Shown here one piece after another: positions 1 to 8,271 of a DNA stretch of 64,000 bases. Each line of letters starts with the position of its first letter. The stretch's first letter is position 1. The translations under genes were made by a program, and so were the position numbers. Source of the stretch: Limnohabitans sp. T6-5 (GTDB lineage Bacteria; Pseudomonadota; Gammaproteobacteria; Burkholderiales; Burkholderiaceae_C). The notes beneath the pieces are model-generated. The model was not told the origin of the DNA. It searched no databases and was given only the letters and a program-made list of their open reading frames with translations. The stretch lies in contig NZ_NERV01000002.1 of the NCBI RefSeq assembly GCF_003063315.1, positions 620,001 to 684,000 on the forward strand, written 5' to 3'.

Positions 1-630
1 TCCATTGACCCCAGCCTCAAGTTCGCCAGCAGCGACAAGCAGTTCAAAGACCTGCTGGAGCGTTCTCAAGTTCAGCTGAATGCCCAACCCGCCAAGGCGG
101 TAGGCACACACGCCGCCCCTCAAGCGCCAGCATCGTCCGGCAGCGGCTTTTCCTTGACCTATGTCTGGATCGGTATCGCTGTCCTGGGCGTGATCGCCCT
201 GCTGATCCGCATGAACCGCCCTGCGGTACAGACCCCGACACCGGCCTATGCCCCGCCAGCACCACCTGCAGGTGGTCCGCTGTCCACCGCATTCGGGCGT
301 CAGCCAGGCTACGCGCCAGCACCTGCTGGCTATCCCACGGGCTACCCCAGCGGCTACCCGGCCGCAGCGCCCTCTGGTGGTTCCACCGTTGCAGGTGCGG
401 TGGTCGGCGGTCTGGCGGGTGTGGCGGCGGGTTACGCCTTGTCCAAAGCCCTCGAAGGCGAGCACCACAACCCATCGGCTCCTGTGCCCAGCGGCAACAG
501 CTGGGCCGACAACCAGGGCCTTGTGTCTGCCGATTCACCCAATGCCGCGCCTTTGGGGGCATTTGACGCCGGAACGGGTGACGATTGGGACGGCGACAGC
601 GGCGCCAATTCGGACGATGACAGCTGGTAA
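1..630 (+). CDS. Proline/glycine-rich single-pass membrane protein, 5' end cut by the window
   Basis: The frame is open from base 1, so the gene begins outside the window; 209 residues are visible. One membrane segment lies at about residues 54-69 (VWIGIAVLGVIALLI). It is followed by a Pro/Tyr/Gly-rich linker, a glycine-zipper-like stretch (AGAVVGGLAGVAAGYALSKA) and an acidic tail ending DDDSW. The architecture suggests an envelope protein with a flexible cytoplasmic or periplasmic tail. I do not recognise the family. A strong terminator follows the stop codon. Confidence 0.6.
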   Translation, partial: SIDPSLKFASSDKQFKDLLERSQVQLNAQPAKAVGTHAAPQAPASSGSGFSLTYVWIGIAVLGVIALLIRMNRPAVQTPTPAYAPPAPPAGGPLSTAFGRQPGYAPAPAGYPTGYPSGYPAAAPSGGSTVAGAVVGGLAGVAAGYALSKALEGEHHNPSAPVPSGNSWADNQGLVSADSPNAAPLGAFDAGTGDDWDGDSGANSDDDSW

Positions 631-658
631 GCTGTTCTCAAGGTCACGACCCACCATC

Positions 659-689
659 AAAAAAGCCCGCACAAGTTGCGGGCTTTTTT
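659..689 (+). terminator. Intrinsic terminator after the first gene
   Basis: An 11-bp stem (AAAAGCCCGCA / TGCGGGCTTTT) with a five-base loop is followed by a T run. It lies 30 bases after the stop at 630 and would also work for leftward transcription because both flanks are A/T tracts. Confidence 0.85.
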
Positions 690-802
690 GATGAATAGGC
701 ATCGGCTTTTAGGTGGACCAACGCTGTAGCTTCCGCCCCGACATGGGCCTGCGCCAAGCCCACCCAGATCGGAATCTTGTAGTACCGACCCACCAAGCAT
801 CC

Positions 803-1210
803 TCACAAACCGATAGCGGCGATACCGGCTTTGGCAATCTGGGCGTCTTCGTTGGACTTGACACCGCTGACGCCCACAGCGCCCAGACAGGCACCGTCCT
901 TCATGATCGGCACGCCACCTTCAAGCATGCCTTCCACGGCGGGCGCTGAGAGGAAGGAATAGCGGCCGCCGTTGATGACGTCTTCATAGACCTTGCTCTC
1001 GCGCTGCCCCAAAGCGGCCGTGTGGGCCTTGGCGGGTGCAATGTGGGAAGAAATGGGGGGCGCACCATTGAGGCGCTGGAAGTGCAGCAAATGACCGCCC
1101 GCGTCCACGATGGCGATGCTGACGTTCCAGTTGTTTTTCTGGGCTTCGGCTTGAGCAGCTGCGGCAATGGCTTGCGCGTCGGACAGTTCGAGGACGGATT
1201 GGGTTTTCAT
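803..1210 (-). CDS. GlcG/HbpS family (heme-binding-like) protein
   Basis: This 135-residue protein has the hallmark blocks of the GlcG/HbpS family: IAIVDAGGHLLHFQRLNGAP near the N-terminus, then AKAHTAAL, and a glycine-rich end with GGVPIMKDGACLGAVGVSG. Members are small alpha/beta proteins; some bind heme or cobalamin, and others sit in glycolate or dehydratase operons, so the exact substrate is not predictable. I place the start at MKTQSVLE (1210) because the 23 residues upstream are Arg/Cys-rich and unlike the family. It is divergent from the next gene and no functional partner is adjacent. Confidence 0.8.
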   Translation of the reverse strand: MKTQSVLELSDAQAIAAAAQAEAQKNNWNVSIAIVDAGGHLLHFQRLNGAPPISSHIAPAKAHTAALGQRESKVYEDVINGGRYSFLSAPAVEGMLEGGVPIMKDGACLGAVGVSGVKSNEDAQIAKAGIAAIGL

Positions 1211-1392
1211 GGTTTTACAGGTCGAAAAAATAAAACCGCAAGCATACACGCGCACACGAGCGCGGATTTCACACTTCAACGCAAAACTGATTCACCCGGA
1301 TAACCCCATGCCTATGCGGTCATTGCCCTGCTCCATCGAGGCGACCCTACAATGCATCAGCCCTGAATACAGGGTATGAACAGGAGAAACAC

Positions 1393-2085
1393 ATGAGCGA
1401 CCTTCGCACTCTGAACACCACCGACTGGGGCCATGACAACGCCGTCAGCCGCAACCGCGTGATGCGCAACACCTACTGGCTGCTGGCGCTGAGCCTGCTG
1501 CCCACCATCTTGGGTGCCTGGCTGGGCGTGACCACCGGGATCACCCGATCACTGACAGGCGGTCTGGGCCTGATCGTCTTCATGGCTGGCGCTTTCGGCT
1601 TCATGTTTGCCATTGAAAAAACCAAGAACTCTGCTGCGGGCGTGCCCGTTTTGCTGGGCTTTACCTTCTTCATGGGTCTGATGCTCTCGCGCATGATCGG
1701 CATGGTGCTGGGCTTCAAGAACGGCTCGGAACTCATCATGACGGCCTTTGCAGGCACAGCGGGTGTCTTCTTCGTCATGGCCAGTCTGGCCAGCACCATC
1801 AAGCGCGACCTGACCGGCATGGGCAAGTGGCTGTTTGTGGGCGCCCTGGTGCTGATGGTCGGCGGCATCGTCAATGTATTTGTCGGCTCATCGGTGGGCA
1901 TGATGGTCCTGTCCACCCTGGCCATCGCCATCTTCAGCGCCTACATGTTGTATGACCTGAAACAGATCATCGACGGCGGCGAAACCAACTACATCAGCGC
2001 CACACTGGCCCTGTATCTGGACATCTTCAACGTGTTCCAGAGCCTGCTGGCCTTGCTGGGCATCATGGGTGGCGAACGGGACTGA
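1393..2085 (+). CDS. Bax inhibitor-1/YccA family membrane protein
   Basis: The 230-residue protein is almost entirely hydrophobic, with about seven membrane segments and the family C-terminal signature SAYMLYDLKQIIDGGETNYI followed by ALYLDIFNVFQSLLALLG. Known relatives (YbhL, YccA, BsYetJ) are inner-membrane proteins that act as pH-sensitive calcium leak channels or modulate FtsH. The length is normal for the family. An AGGAG ribosome-binding site lies just ahead of the ATG. It appears monocistronic, between a divergent gene and a terminator. Confidence 0.92.
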   Translation: MSDLRTLNTTDWGHDNAVSRNRVMRNTYWLLALSLLPTILGAWLGVTTGITRSLTGGLGLIVFMAGAFGFMFAIEKTKNSAAGVPVLLGFTFFMGLMLSRMIGMVLGFKNGSELIMTAFAGTAGVFFVMASLASTIKRDLTGMGKWLFVGALVLMVGGIVNVFVGSSVGMMVLSTLAIAIFSAYMLYDLKQIIDGGETNYISATLALYLDIFNVFQSLLALLGIMGGERD

Positions 2086-2113
2086 CCTGTGCCAAGTGGC
2101 TCATGCCACCCAC

Positions 2114-2142
2114 AAAAAAGGCTCCTGAGGGAGCCTTTTTTT
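2114..2142. terminator. Bidirectional intrinsic terminator between convergent genes
   Basis: AAAAAAGGCTCC and GGAGCCTTTTTTT form a stem with a TGAG loop. It lies between the rightward BI-1 gene and the leftward rlmD gene, with an A tract on one side and a T tract on the other, so it can serve both. Confidence 0.88.
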
Positions 2143-2159
2143 CATGGTGCAGGTCGCAC

Positions 2160-3587
2160 TCAGGCCAGCTCAAACACCGCCATGCTTTCCACATGCGCCG
2201 TGTGGGCGAACATGTTGATCACGCCTGCGGCCACGCATCGGTAACCGGCGCGGTGCACCAGCAGGCCTGCATCTCGGGCCAGGGTTGCGGGGTTGCAGCT
2301 CACGTAAACAATGCGTTGGGGCGGCGTCCAACCCTGGCGCAGTTCGTGGTTTTCGTGCAGCTCGGCCAGGGCTTTGGCCAGGGCAAAAGCGCCTTCTCGC
2401 GGTGGATCGACCAGCCATTTGTCAGCCACCCCATCGGCCACCAACATGGCGGGCGTCATCTCGAACAGGTTGCGGGCCACAAAAGTGGTGGGGGCCAGCG
2501 GGCCTTGCCCTGCGCGCAGGGCCTGGTTGTGCGACAGATTCTGGCGCGAGCGGGCCACCAGGGCTTCAGCGCCTTCGATGCCTAGCACCTCGCCCGCCTG
2601 CGTGGCAATCGGCAGCGTGAAGTTGCCCAGGCCACAGAACCAGTCGATCACGCGGTCGGTCTTTTGAGCGCCCAGCAGGCGCAGGGCACGCGAGACCAGC
2701 ACGCGGTTGATGTAAGGATTGACCTGGGTGAAGTCGGTCGGCTTGAAGGGCATGTGCACGCCAAAATCGGGCAGGCTGTAGGCCAGCTGCGCACCGCCCT
2801 CGTCGAGCAAATGCACCGTGTCTGGCCCTTTGGGCTGCAGCCACCACTGCACGCCATGCTCGGCGGCAAAGGCGCGCAGCAGCTGTTTGTCGCCGTCTGA
2901 CAGCGGCTCCAGGTGGCGCAGCACCAGGGCGGTGACAGAGTCGCCGCAGGCCAGTTCGATCTGGGGCAGTGTTTCGCGGGCCTCCATTTGGGCAATCAAG
3001 GCGCGCAAGGGCATGAGCATGCGGCTGACATGCGGCGGCAGGATCGGGCAGATTTTCATGTCGGCGATGTAGCGGCTCTTTCGCTCGTGAAAGCCAATGA
3101 GTACTTCGCCTTTTTTGAGCACATAGCGCACCGACATGCGGGCGCGAAAGCGATAACCCCAGGTCGGCCCCTCAATGGGACGGAGCATGGTTTCGGGTTT
3201 GACTTTGCCCAGGTGCCAGAGGTTGTCTTCGAGCACGCGCTGCTTGATGGCCACTTGGGCCGAAGCCTCCAGATGCTGCATCTTGCAGCCGCCGCAGGCG
3301 CCTTTGTGCAGGCCGAAGTTGGGGCAGCCAGGGCGCACGCGCTGGGACGATTCGTGGTGGATGTCGGTGACGACGCCCTGTTCCCAGTTGTTTTTCTTGC
3401 GGTGCACATTGACCGAGACGATTTCAAAGGGCAAGGCGCCTTCGATGAACACCACTTTGCCGTCTGGGCGGCGGGCGATGCCCTGGGCATCCATGTCCAG
3501 GGCGCCCACGCGCAACCAGCCTTCGGGCAAATCGTCGCTGCTGGGGCTTTCGCTGGGGGGAATAGAAAGATCTTGTTGTTCGCTCAT
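2160..3587 (-). CDS. rlmD: 23S rRNA (uracil-1939-C5)-methyltransferase RlmD
   Basis: The 475-residue protein begins with a TRAM-like RNA-binding domain. An iron-sulfur cluster motif follows ([14 protein letters not shown] and a fourth Cys in KICPILP), then a class I SAM methyltransferase core ([21 protein letters not shown]) and the catalytic cysteine loop [12 protein letters not shown]. RlmD uses SAM to methylate C5 of U1939 in 23S rRNA. The first two cluster cysteines are nine residues apart, wider than the five in E. coli. It is the last gene of the leftward cluster starting with surE and is followed by a terminator. Confidence 0.93.
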   Translation of the reverse strand: MSEQQDLSIPPSESPSSDDLPEGWLRVGALDMDAQGIARRPDGKVVFIEGALPFEIVSVNVHRKKNNWEQGVVTDIHHESSQRVRPGCPNFGLHKGACGGCKMQHLEASAQVAIKQRVLEDNLWHLGKVKPETMLRPIEGPTWGYRFRARMSVRYVLKKGEVLIGFHERKSRYIADMKICPILPPHVSRMLMPLRALIAQMEARETLPQIELACGDSVTALVLRHLEPLSDGDKQLLRAFAAEHGVQWWLQPKGPDTVHLLDEGGAQLAYSLPDFGVHMPFKPTDFTQVNPYINRVLVSRALRLLGAQKTDRVIDWFCGLGNFTLPIATQAGEVLGIEGAEALVARSRQNLSHNQALRAGQGPLAPTTFVARNLFEMTPAMLVADGVADKWLVDPPREGAFALAKALAELHENHELRQGWTPPQRIVYVSCNPATLARDAGLLVHRAGYRCVAAGVINMFAHTAHVESMAVFELA

Positions 3588-3628
3588 GCCCCGATTGTCT
3601 CAGGACACAAGGCCGATCTTTCGGGGCT

Positions 3629-4417
3629 TCAGACCCAGGCTTGCAGATATTCCTGCCAGTGGGGCTCTTGTGGGCTGCCCAAAGCGGCCACGCTGTCTTT
3701 GACCAAGCCGATCTCCTGCGCGTATTCGGCCTCGGTGAAACCGCCGCGCATTTGCTGAAAGCGGCAATACAACAGGTAGGTGTTCATGACATCAGTTTCG
3801 CAATAGCGGCGGATGTCTTCGGTCTGCCCGGCCAGGTACTGCGCATACACCTGCGAGCCGTCCATGCCCAGCTTGCCCGGAAAGCCGCACAGCTTGGCCA
3901 GTGCATCCATGGGTGCGTTGTTTTTGGGCGTGTATTTGGCCAGCAAGTCCATCAGGTCCAGGTGGCGCATGTGGTAGCGCGAGATGTAGTTGTTCCACTT
4001 GTACTCGCGGTCATCATCGCCCATATCCCAGTATTTATCGGCCACCACGCCATGCTGCAAGCCCCGGTAGTGCAGCACGGGCAGGTCAAAACCACTGCCA
4101 TTCCAGCTCACCAGCTGGGGTGAATGCTTGTCGATGGCATTGAAAAACGTCTGGATGATGCGGCCTTCGCTGTGGCCGTCACGGTCCACAAACGAGTGCA
4201 CACGCAAGCCGTCGGCGTTGCGAAACACACAGCTGATCACGAGGATGCGTTGCAGATAAAGCGGCATGAAGTCGCTTTGCCCCTTGGCGGCACGTTCCGC
4301 CTGCCATTGGGCATGAAGTTGGGCGTCGGTCAGTTCTGGCTCGGCACCGTTCAAACGCCGCCAACCGGCCATGTCGGGCACGGTCTCGATGTCAAAAACC
4401 AGGACGGGCCAGGGCAT
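3629..4417 (-). CDS. Predicted 3'-5' exonuclease (DNA polymerase B-type exonuclease fold)
   Basis: The 262-residue protein opens with VLVFDIETVPD, the ExoI DxE metal-binding motif of DEDD exonucleases. It continues with VSWNGSGFDLPVLHYR (ExoII) and TDVMNTYLLYCRFQ near the C-terminus (ExoIII). This pattern and length fit the stand-alone PolB-like exonuclease family (DNA_pol_B_exo2). It probably trims DNA or RNA 3' ends in the cytoplasm. It lies 14 bases after nlpD and 41 bases before rlmD on the same strand, so co-transcription is likely. Confidence 0.85.
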   Translation of the reverse strand: MPWPVLVFDIETVPDMAGWRRLNGAEPELTDAQLHAQWQAERAAKGQSDFMPLYLQRILVISCVFRNADGLRVHSFVDRDGHSEGRIIQTFFNAIDKHSPQLVSWNGSGFDLPVLHYRGLQHGVVADKYWDMGDDDREYKWNNYISRYHMRHLDLMDLLAKYTPKNNAPMDALAKLCGFPGKLGMDGSQVYAQYLAGQTEDIRRYCETDVMNTYLLYCRFQQMRGGFTEAEYAQEIGLVKDSVAALGSPQEPHWQEYLQAWV

Positions 4418-4431
4418 GCGCGCCTTGCGCC

Positions 4432-5277
4432 TCAGCGGGCGGGCAAGAGTTTGGCGGGATCGACGGGTTTGCCTTGGCGGCGCACCTCAAAGTGCAGCTT
4501 CACACGGTCAGCATCGGACTTGCCCATTTCAGCAATTTTCTGGCCTTTGCGCACCTTCTGGTCTTCCTTGACCAGCAGTTCCTGGTTATGGGCGTAGGCC
4601 GTCAAAAAGGTGTTGTTGTGCTTGAGGATGATGAGGTTGCCATAACCGCGCAAACCCGCTCCGGCATAAACCACCTGACCATCGGCTGAGGCCAGCACCG
4701 GCTCACCCGCCTTGCCTGCAATGTCCAGGCCTTTGTTCTTGGCTTCATCAAAGCCCGCAAGCAGCGTGCCGTTGGCAGGCCAAATGAAGCCCAGGCCTTC
4801 GTCGTTGATCGCGCTGGCCGGGGTGGCTGGCGCAGGGGATGCAGGGGCCGCAGCGGCAGGCTTGGCCGCCGTGGTGGCCGCCGTGGATTCCCCCGATGGC
4901 GCAACTGGACGCACCACCACGCCGGATGCTTCAACAGCTGCCCCAGGCGGCGCCACGCGCAGCACCTGGCCGACTTCGATCACATCGGGATTACTCAGGC
5001 CATTCCAGCGGGCCAGATCACGCCAGGATTGACCGCTGTCCAGGCCAATGCGCATGAGGGTGTCGCCGCGTTGGACGGTGTAATAGCCGGGCTTGCCTGC
5101 GTTTTCTGCCCCTGGCAGCGGCTTGACGGCATTGGGCGTGGCGCCCGCTGCGGGTCGCCCCGTGCCCAGGCGGTCTTCTACTGGCGCCGGAATCCGGGAG
5201 GAAGACGAGCAAGCCGCAAGCACGGCGACAGCACAGGCTGTCAAAACCACGGATCGGGCGCGATGGAAGGTCATCAT
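4432..5277 (-). CDS. nlpD: NlpD-type LysM/LytM lipoprotein, catalytically degenerate
   Basis: A 281-residue lipoprotein with signal peptide and lipobox (VLAACSSS), a LysM domain (YYTVQRGDTLMRIGLDSGQSW) near residues 65-110, an Ala/Pro-rich linker, and a C-terminal LytM domain. The first metal-binding histidine is replaced (NKGLDIAG) and the last HxH is KLH, as in NlpD/EnvC proteins that activate amidases rather than cut peptidoglycan. It therefore probably activates a cell-division amidase at the septum. Its position directly after pcm matches the classic surE-pcm-nlpD order. Confidence 0.9.
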   Translation of the reverse strand: MMTFHRARSVVLTACAVAVLAACSSSSRIPAPVEDRLGTGRPAAGATPNAVKPLPGAENAGKPGYYTVQRGDTLMRIGLDSGQSWRDLARWNGLSNPDVIEVGQVLRVAPPGAAVEASGVVVRPVAPSGESTAATTAAKPAAAAPASPAPATPASAINDEGLGFIWPANGTLLAGFDEAKNKGLDIAGKAGEPVLASADGQVVYAGAGLRGYGNLIILKHNNTFLTAYAHNQELLVKEDQKVRKGQKIAEMGKSDADRVKLHFEVRRQGKPVDPAKLLPAR

Positions 5278-5291
5278 GGAGGGTCAATCGT

Positions 5292-6083
5292 TCAGGCAAC
5301 GCCCGATTTTAGAGGGACAAAATGCACGGCTTCGAGCACTTGCCGCTCAAAACCTCGGGGTGTTTTCTGGATCACCACCAGCGCCTGGTGGCCCGCCTGC
5401 GTGACGGTGGGGGCCACCAGGCGCCCCCCCATGCCCAACTGATCCAGCCAGGCTTGGGGAATGGCATCCCCCCCTGCAGCGGAAATGATGCCTGAATAAG
5501 GCGCCCCCTTGGGATAGGCCAGCATGCCATCCCCAAAAATCAGATGCACATTGTGCAAACGCAAAGGGCGCAGGTTGTCACGGGCTTTTTCATGCAATCC
5601 GCGCAGGCGCTCGATGCTGTAGACCTCGGTCGCCACCTGGCTGAGCACGGCTGCCTGGTAGCCGCAACCGGTGCCAATCTCCAGCACTCGGCCCAATTTG
5701 CCCGTTGCGCCTTGGCACAACAGCTCGATCATTCTGGCCACCACGTTGGGTTTGGAGATGGTCTGACCCAAGCCAATGGGCAAACTGGTGTCTTCATAGG
5801 CTTGGTTAGCCAACGCACTTTCCACAAAACGATGACGCTCCACACGGCCCATGGCGTCGAGCACGCGCAAATCCTTAACGCCCTGCGCAGCCAATTGACG
5901 CACCATGCGAGCACGCACAGCCCCCGAATCCAGCCCCAAGCCGGAAGGCGCCAATGCCACGCGCGGCATGGCAGAAGCAGCCAGTGTGCCTGCAGGATTG
6001 ACAGCCACGGGCCCCGGCTTGCGCTGCAAAGGCCCTGCGCCCGTTTGCGAGAGTTTGACTGGAAAGCCCGGGCGCTGACTCAT
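5292..6083 (-). CDS. pcm: Protein-L-isoaspartate O-methyltransferase
   Basis: The 263-residue protein carries the PIMT SAM-binding motif VLEIGTGCGYQAAVLSQ, the upstream block LPIGLGQTISKPNVVARM and the post-motif GDGMLAYPKGAPYSGIISAA. It methylates isoaspartyl residues in damaged proteins to start their repair. An N-terminal extension of about 45 residues, rich in Pro and Ala, precedes the catalytic fold, so a later start is possible. Its ATG overlaps the surE stop (ATGA), showing translational coupling. Confidence 0.93.
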   Translation of the reverse strand: MSQRPGFPVKLSQTGAGPLQRKPGPVAVNPAGTLAASAMPRVALAPSGLGLDSGAVRARMVRQLAAQGVKDLRVLDAMGRVERHRFVESALANQAYEDTSLPIGLGQTISKPNVVARMIELLCQGATGKLGRVLEIGTGCGYQAAVLSQVATEVYSIERLRGLHEKARDNLRPLRLHNVHLIFGDGMLAYPKGAPYSGIISAAGGDAIPQAWLDQLGMGGRLVAPTVTQAGHQALVVIQKTPRGFERQVLEAVHFVPLKSGVA

Positions 6084-6850
6084 GCGATGGCCGGTGCGTT
6101 CAATCGCACAAAAACGTCAGACCAGTGGCCCAACTGATCGTGATCAGACAAGTCCACCTTGAGCGGGGTGACCACCACATGGCCGTGGCTGGCAGCATGA
6201 AAATCGGTCCCTTCGCTGTCATCCATGGCAGCACCCGCGTTACCGATCCAGTACATGGTTTGTCCTCGGGGATCAAGCTGCGTGATGACCGGTTCGGCCG
6301 AATGGCGCCGCCCCAAGCGGCACAACTTGGCAGGTTTGATTTGAGCCAGCGGCAAATTGGGAATGTTCACATTGAGCAGCCAGGGCTTGGTCTCCAGCAT
6401 GGAAACCGCCTGCATCTGCAGGACCATGGTCTTGACCGTTTGTGCCGCCGCATCCAGATGGCCCCAGCCTTTTTCCATCTGAGACACCGCGATGGAAGGA
6501 ATGCCAAACAAAAAGCCTTCCATGGCAGCGCCCACGGTGCCCGAATACAGGGTGTCATCCCCCATGTTGGCGCCGTTGTTGATACCTGAGATCACCAAGT
6601 CAGGCCGGTAGCCCAACAAGCCTGTCAGCGCAATGTGAACACAGTCGGCAGGGGTGCCATTCACATAGCGAAAGCCATTGTCAGCATGGTGCACATACAA
6701 GGGGGTGTGCAAGGTCAAAGCATTGGACTTGGCACTGTTGTTGTGCTCTGGGGCCACCACTTCAACATCGGCGACGGTTTTGAGCGCGTTGAACAGCGCC
6801 ACAATGCCTTCGGCTCGGAATCCATCGTCGTTGGAGATGAGAATTTTCAT
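6080..6850 (-). CDS. surE: 5'-nucleotidase SurE
   Basis: The 256-residue protein begins MKILISNDDGFRAEGI, with the metal-binding Asp-Asp pair, and has SGINNGANMGDDTLYSGTVGAA, the second metal/phosphate loop. SurE dephosphorylates nucleoside 5'- and 3'-monophosphates in the cytoplasm. I place the start at 6850 because the motif normally begins at residue 1; the upstream 19 codons are not family sequence. It is the first gene of the leftward surE-pcm-nlpD cluster. Confidence 0.94.
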   Translation of the reverse strand: MKILISNDDGFRAEGIVALFNALKTVADVEVVAPEHNNSAKSNALTLHTPLYVHHADNGFRYVNGTPADCVHIALTGLLGYRPDLVISGINNGANMGDDTLYSGTVGAAMEGFLFGIPSIAVSQMEKGWGHLDAAAQTVKTMVLQMQAVSMLETKPWLLNVNIPNLPLAQIKPAKLCRLGRRHSAEPVITQLDPRGQTMYWIGNAGAAMDDSEGTDFHAASHGHVVVTPLKVDLSDHDQLGHWSDVFVRLNAPAIA

Positions 6851-7006
6851 GCAGTGTCCCAGTGAGGGTACTGATTGTAGAGGGCCGAATGTCCCCGGGC
6901 GGGCCAAGAATGCAAGGGCTACGGGCTGGTCGCTCGGGGGACATGGCCCGCGCCACCGCTTTGCCTAAGATGCCCACCACTGAACACATTCAACAAGGAG
7001 TAATGC

Positions 7007-7984
7007 ATGCACGCTTGGCTTTGCGAAAACCCCATTGGGGTCGACTCGCTCACCTGGAAAGAACTGCCCACACCCACCCCCGGCGCCGGACAAGTTCTGC
7101 TCGAAATTCAGGCAGCCAGCCTGAACTTTCCCGATTTGCTGATCGTTCAGAACAAATACCAGATGAAGCCCGAGCTGCCCTTTGTGCCCGGCTCGGAATA
7201 CGCAGGTGTTGTCAAAGCCGTGGGCGAAGGCGTGACCCACCTCCAAGTCGGTCAAAGCGTGGCCTGTTTGTCGGGCACGGGCGGCTTTGGCACCCATACC
7301 CTGGCCCCCGCCAAGTTGTGCATGCCGCTGCCAGCAGGCTTTCCCGCAGTCGATGCCGCCGCCTTCATCATGACCTACGCCACATCGCACCACGCCCTGG
7401 TGGACCGCGCTGCACTCAAAGCTGGCGAAACGGTTTTGGTTCTGGGCGCCGCAGGCGGCGTGGGCACTGCCGCCATCCAGATCGCCAAAGCCATGGGCGC
7501 CAAAGTGATTGCTGCCGCATCGACCGACGATAAGTGTGCGCTGTGCAAATCACTCGGCGCGGATGCCACCATCAACTACAGCACCGAAAACCTGCGCGAA
7601 GCCCTCAAAACCCTGACCGAAGGCAAAGGCCCCGATGTGATCTATGACCCCGTGGGGGGCGAGTTTGCCGAGCCCGCCTTCCGCTCCATCGCCTGGCGCG
7701 GCCGCTATTTGATCGTGGGCTTTGCAGGTGGCCCCATCCCATCCCTGCCCCTGAATCTGCCGCTGCTCAAAGGCGCGTCTTTGGTCGGCGTGTTCTGGGG
7801 AGACTTTGCCAAACGGGAACCCCAAGCCAACGCCGCCATGATGGGCGAATTGGCCCAGTGGTACGGCCAAGGCAAGATCAAACCCGTGATCGACCGAACC
7901 ATGCCCATGAGCGAACTCAAAGCCGCCTACGCCCACATGGGCTCACGCGGCGTCAAAGGCAAACTGGTGATGGTGAACACCTAA
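7007..7984 (+). CDS. NADPH:quinone oxidoreductase-like MDR family protein
   Basis: The 325-residue protein has the GroES-like N-terminal half (FPDLLIVQNKYQ, FVPGSEYAGVVKAVGEGV) and a Rossmann half with VLVLGAAGGVGTAAIQIAKAMGAKVIAA. It lacks the structural zinc cysteines of alcohol dehydrogenases, which fits the QOR subgroup that passes electrons from NADPH to quinones or enoyl substrates. AAGGAG at 6995-7000 is spaced six bases before the ATG at 7007; another out-of-frame ATG at 7003 is ignored. A strong terminator follows at 8041-8078. Confidence 0.9.
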   Translation: MHAWLCENPIGVDSLTWKELPTPTPGAGQVLLEIQAASLNFPDLLIVQNKYQMKPELPFVPGSEYAGVVKAVGEGVTHLQVGQSVACLSGTGGFGTHTLAPAKLCMPLPAGFPAVDAAAFIMTYATSHHALVDRAALKAGETVLVLGAAGGVGTAAIQIAKAMGAKVIAAASTDDKCALCKSLGADATINYSTENLREALKTLTEGKGPDVIYDPVGGEFAEPAFRSIAWRGRYLIVGFAGGPIPSLPLNLPLLKGASLVGVFWGDFAKREPQANAAMMGELAQWYGQGKIKPVIDRTMPMSELKAAYAHMGSRGVKGKLVMVNT

Positions 7985-8040
7985 AGCACAGGCACCGCCT
8001 TTGTGCGGTGCTGCTGATGAATTGAAACAAGCCAGGAATA

Positions 8041-8078
8041 AAAAAAAGCCCTTGCACAACTGCAAGGGCTTTTTAAAT
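8041..8078 (+). terminator. Intrinsic terminator next to the left attachment repeat
   Basis: AAAAAGCCCTTGCA and TGCAAGGGCTTTTT form a stem of about 14 bp with a four-base loop and a T run. It ends the oxidoreductase transcript two bases before the 18-bp repeat that starts the mobile element. Confidence 0.88.
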
Positions 8079-8079
8079 T

Positions 8080-8097
8080 TTGGGGTGGCTGATGGGG
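8080..8097 (-). repeat. Left attachment repeat of the integrative element (tRNA-His 3' end sequence)
   Basis: TTGGGGTGGCTGATGGGG here is identical to 13542-13559. Its reverse complement ends ATCAGCCACCCCA, which fits the acceptor strand, discriminator C and CCA of a betaproteobacterial tRNA-His. The rest of the tRNA is absent on this side, so this is the distal copy left by site-specific integration. Confidence 0.85.
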
Positions 8098-8184
8098 AAA
8101 TATTCCACACGGTCAGCAACCCATTGAAATCAAAAGGAATTTTCGACGAAAAGGGCCAAAAACGGGCAAATTGTAGGGACACTT

Positions 8185-8205
8185 ACTCGGGAACGGGTCC
8201 CGAGT
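8185..8205. promoter_or_regulatory. Palindrome near the left end, candidate integrase arm site
   Basis: ACTCGGGA and TCCCGAGT form an inverted repeat about 90 bases inside the left repeat. ACTCGGGAAC recurs at 13466-13475 and TCGGGAACCC at 13481-13490 near the right end, as expected for binding sites shared by both ends of an integrating element. The role is inferred. Confidence 0.45.
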
Positions 8206-8271
8206 GGCTGAATGATACCTGACACGCTGGGGGCCTTGATTGCCTAGGCGTTTTTTTATATTGCTACGCTG

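Noticed and set aside
2913-3758. 281-codon frame opposite rlmD
   Set aside because: It overlaps the recognised RlmD gene entirely and its translation lacks any known pattern.
8080-8097. An intact tRNA-His gene at either attachment repeat
   Set aside because: Only the 3' end is present. At both repeats the sequence beyond the match lacks a T-loop and the rest of the cloverleaf.
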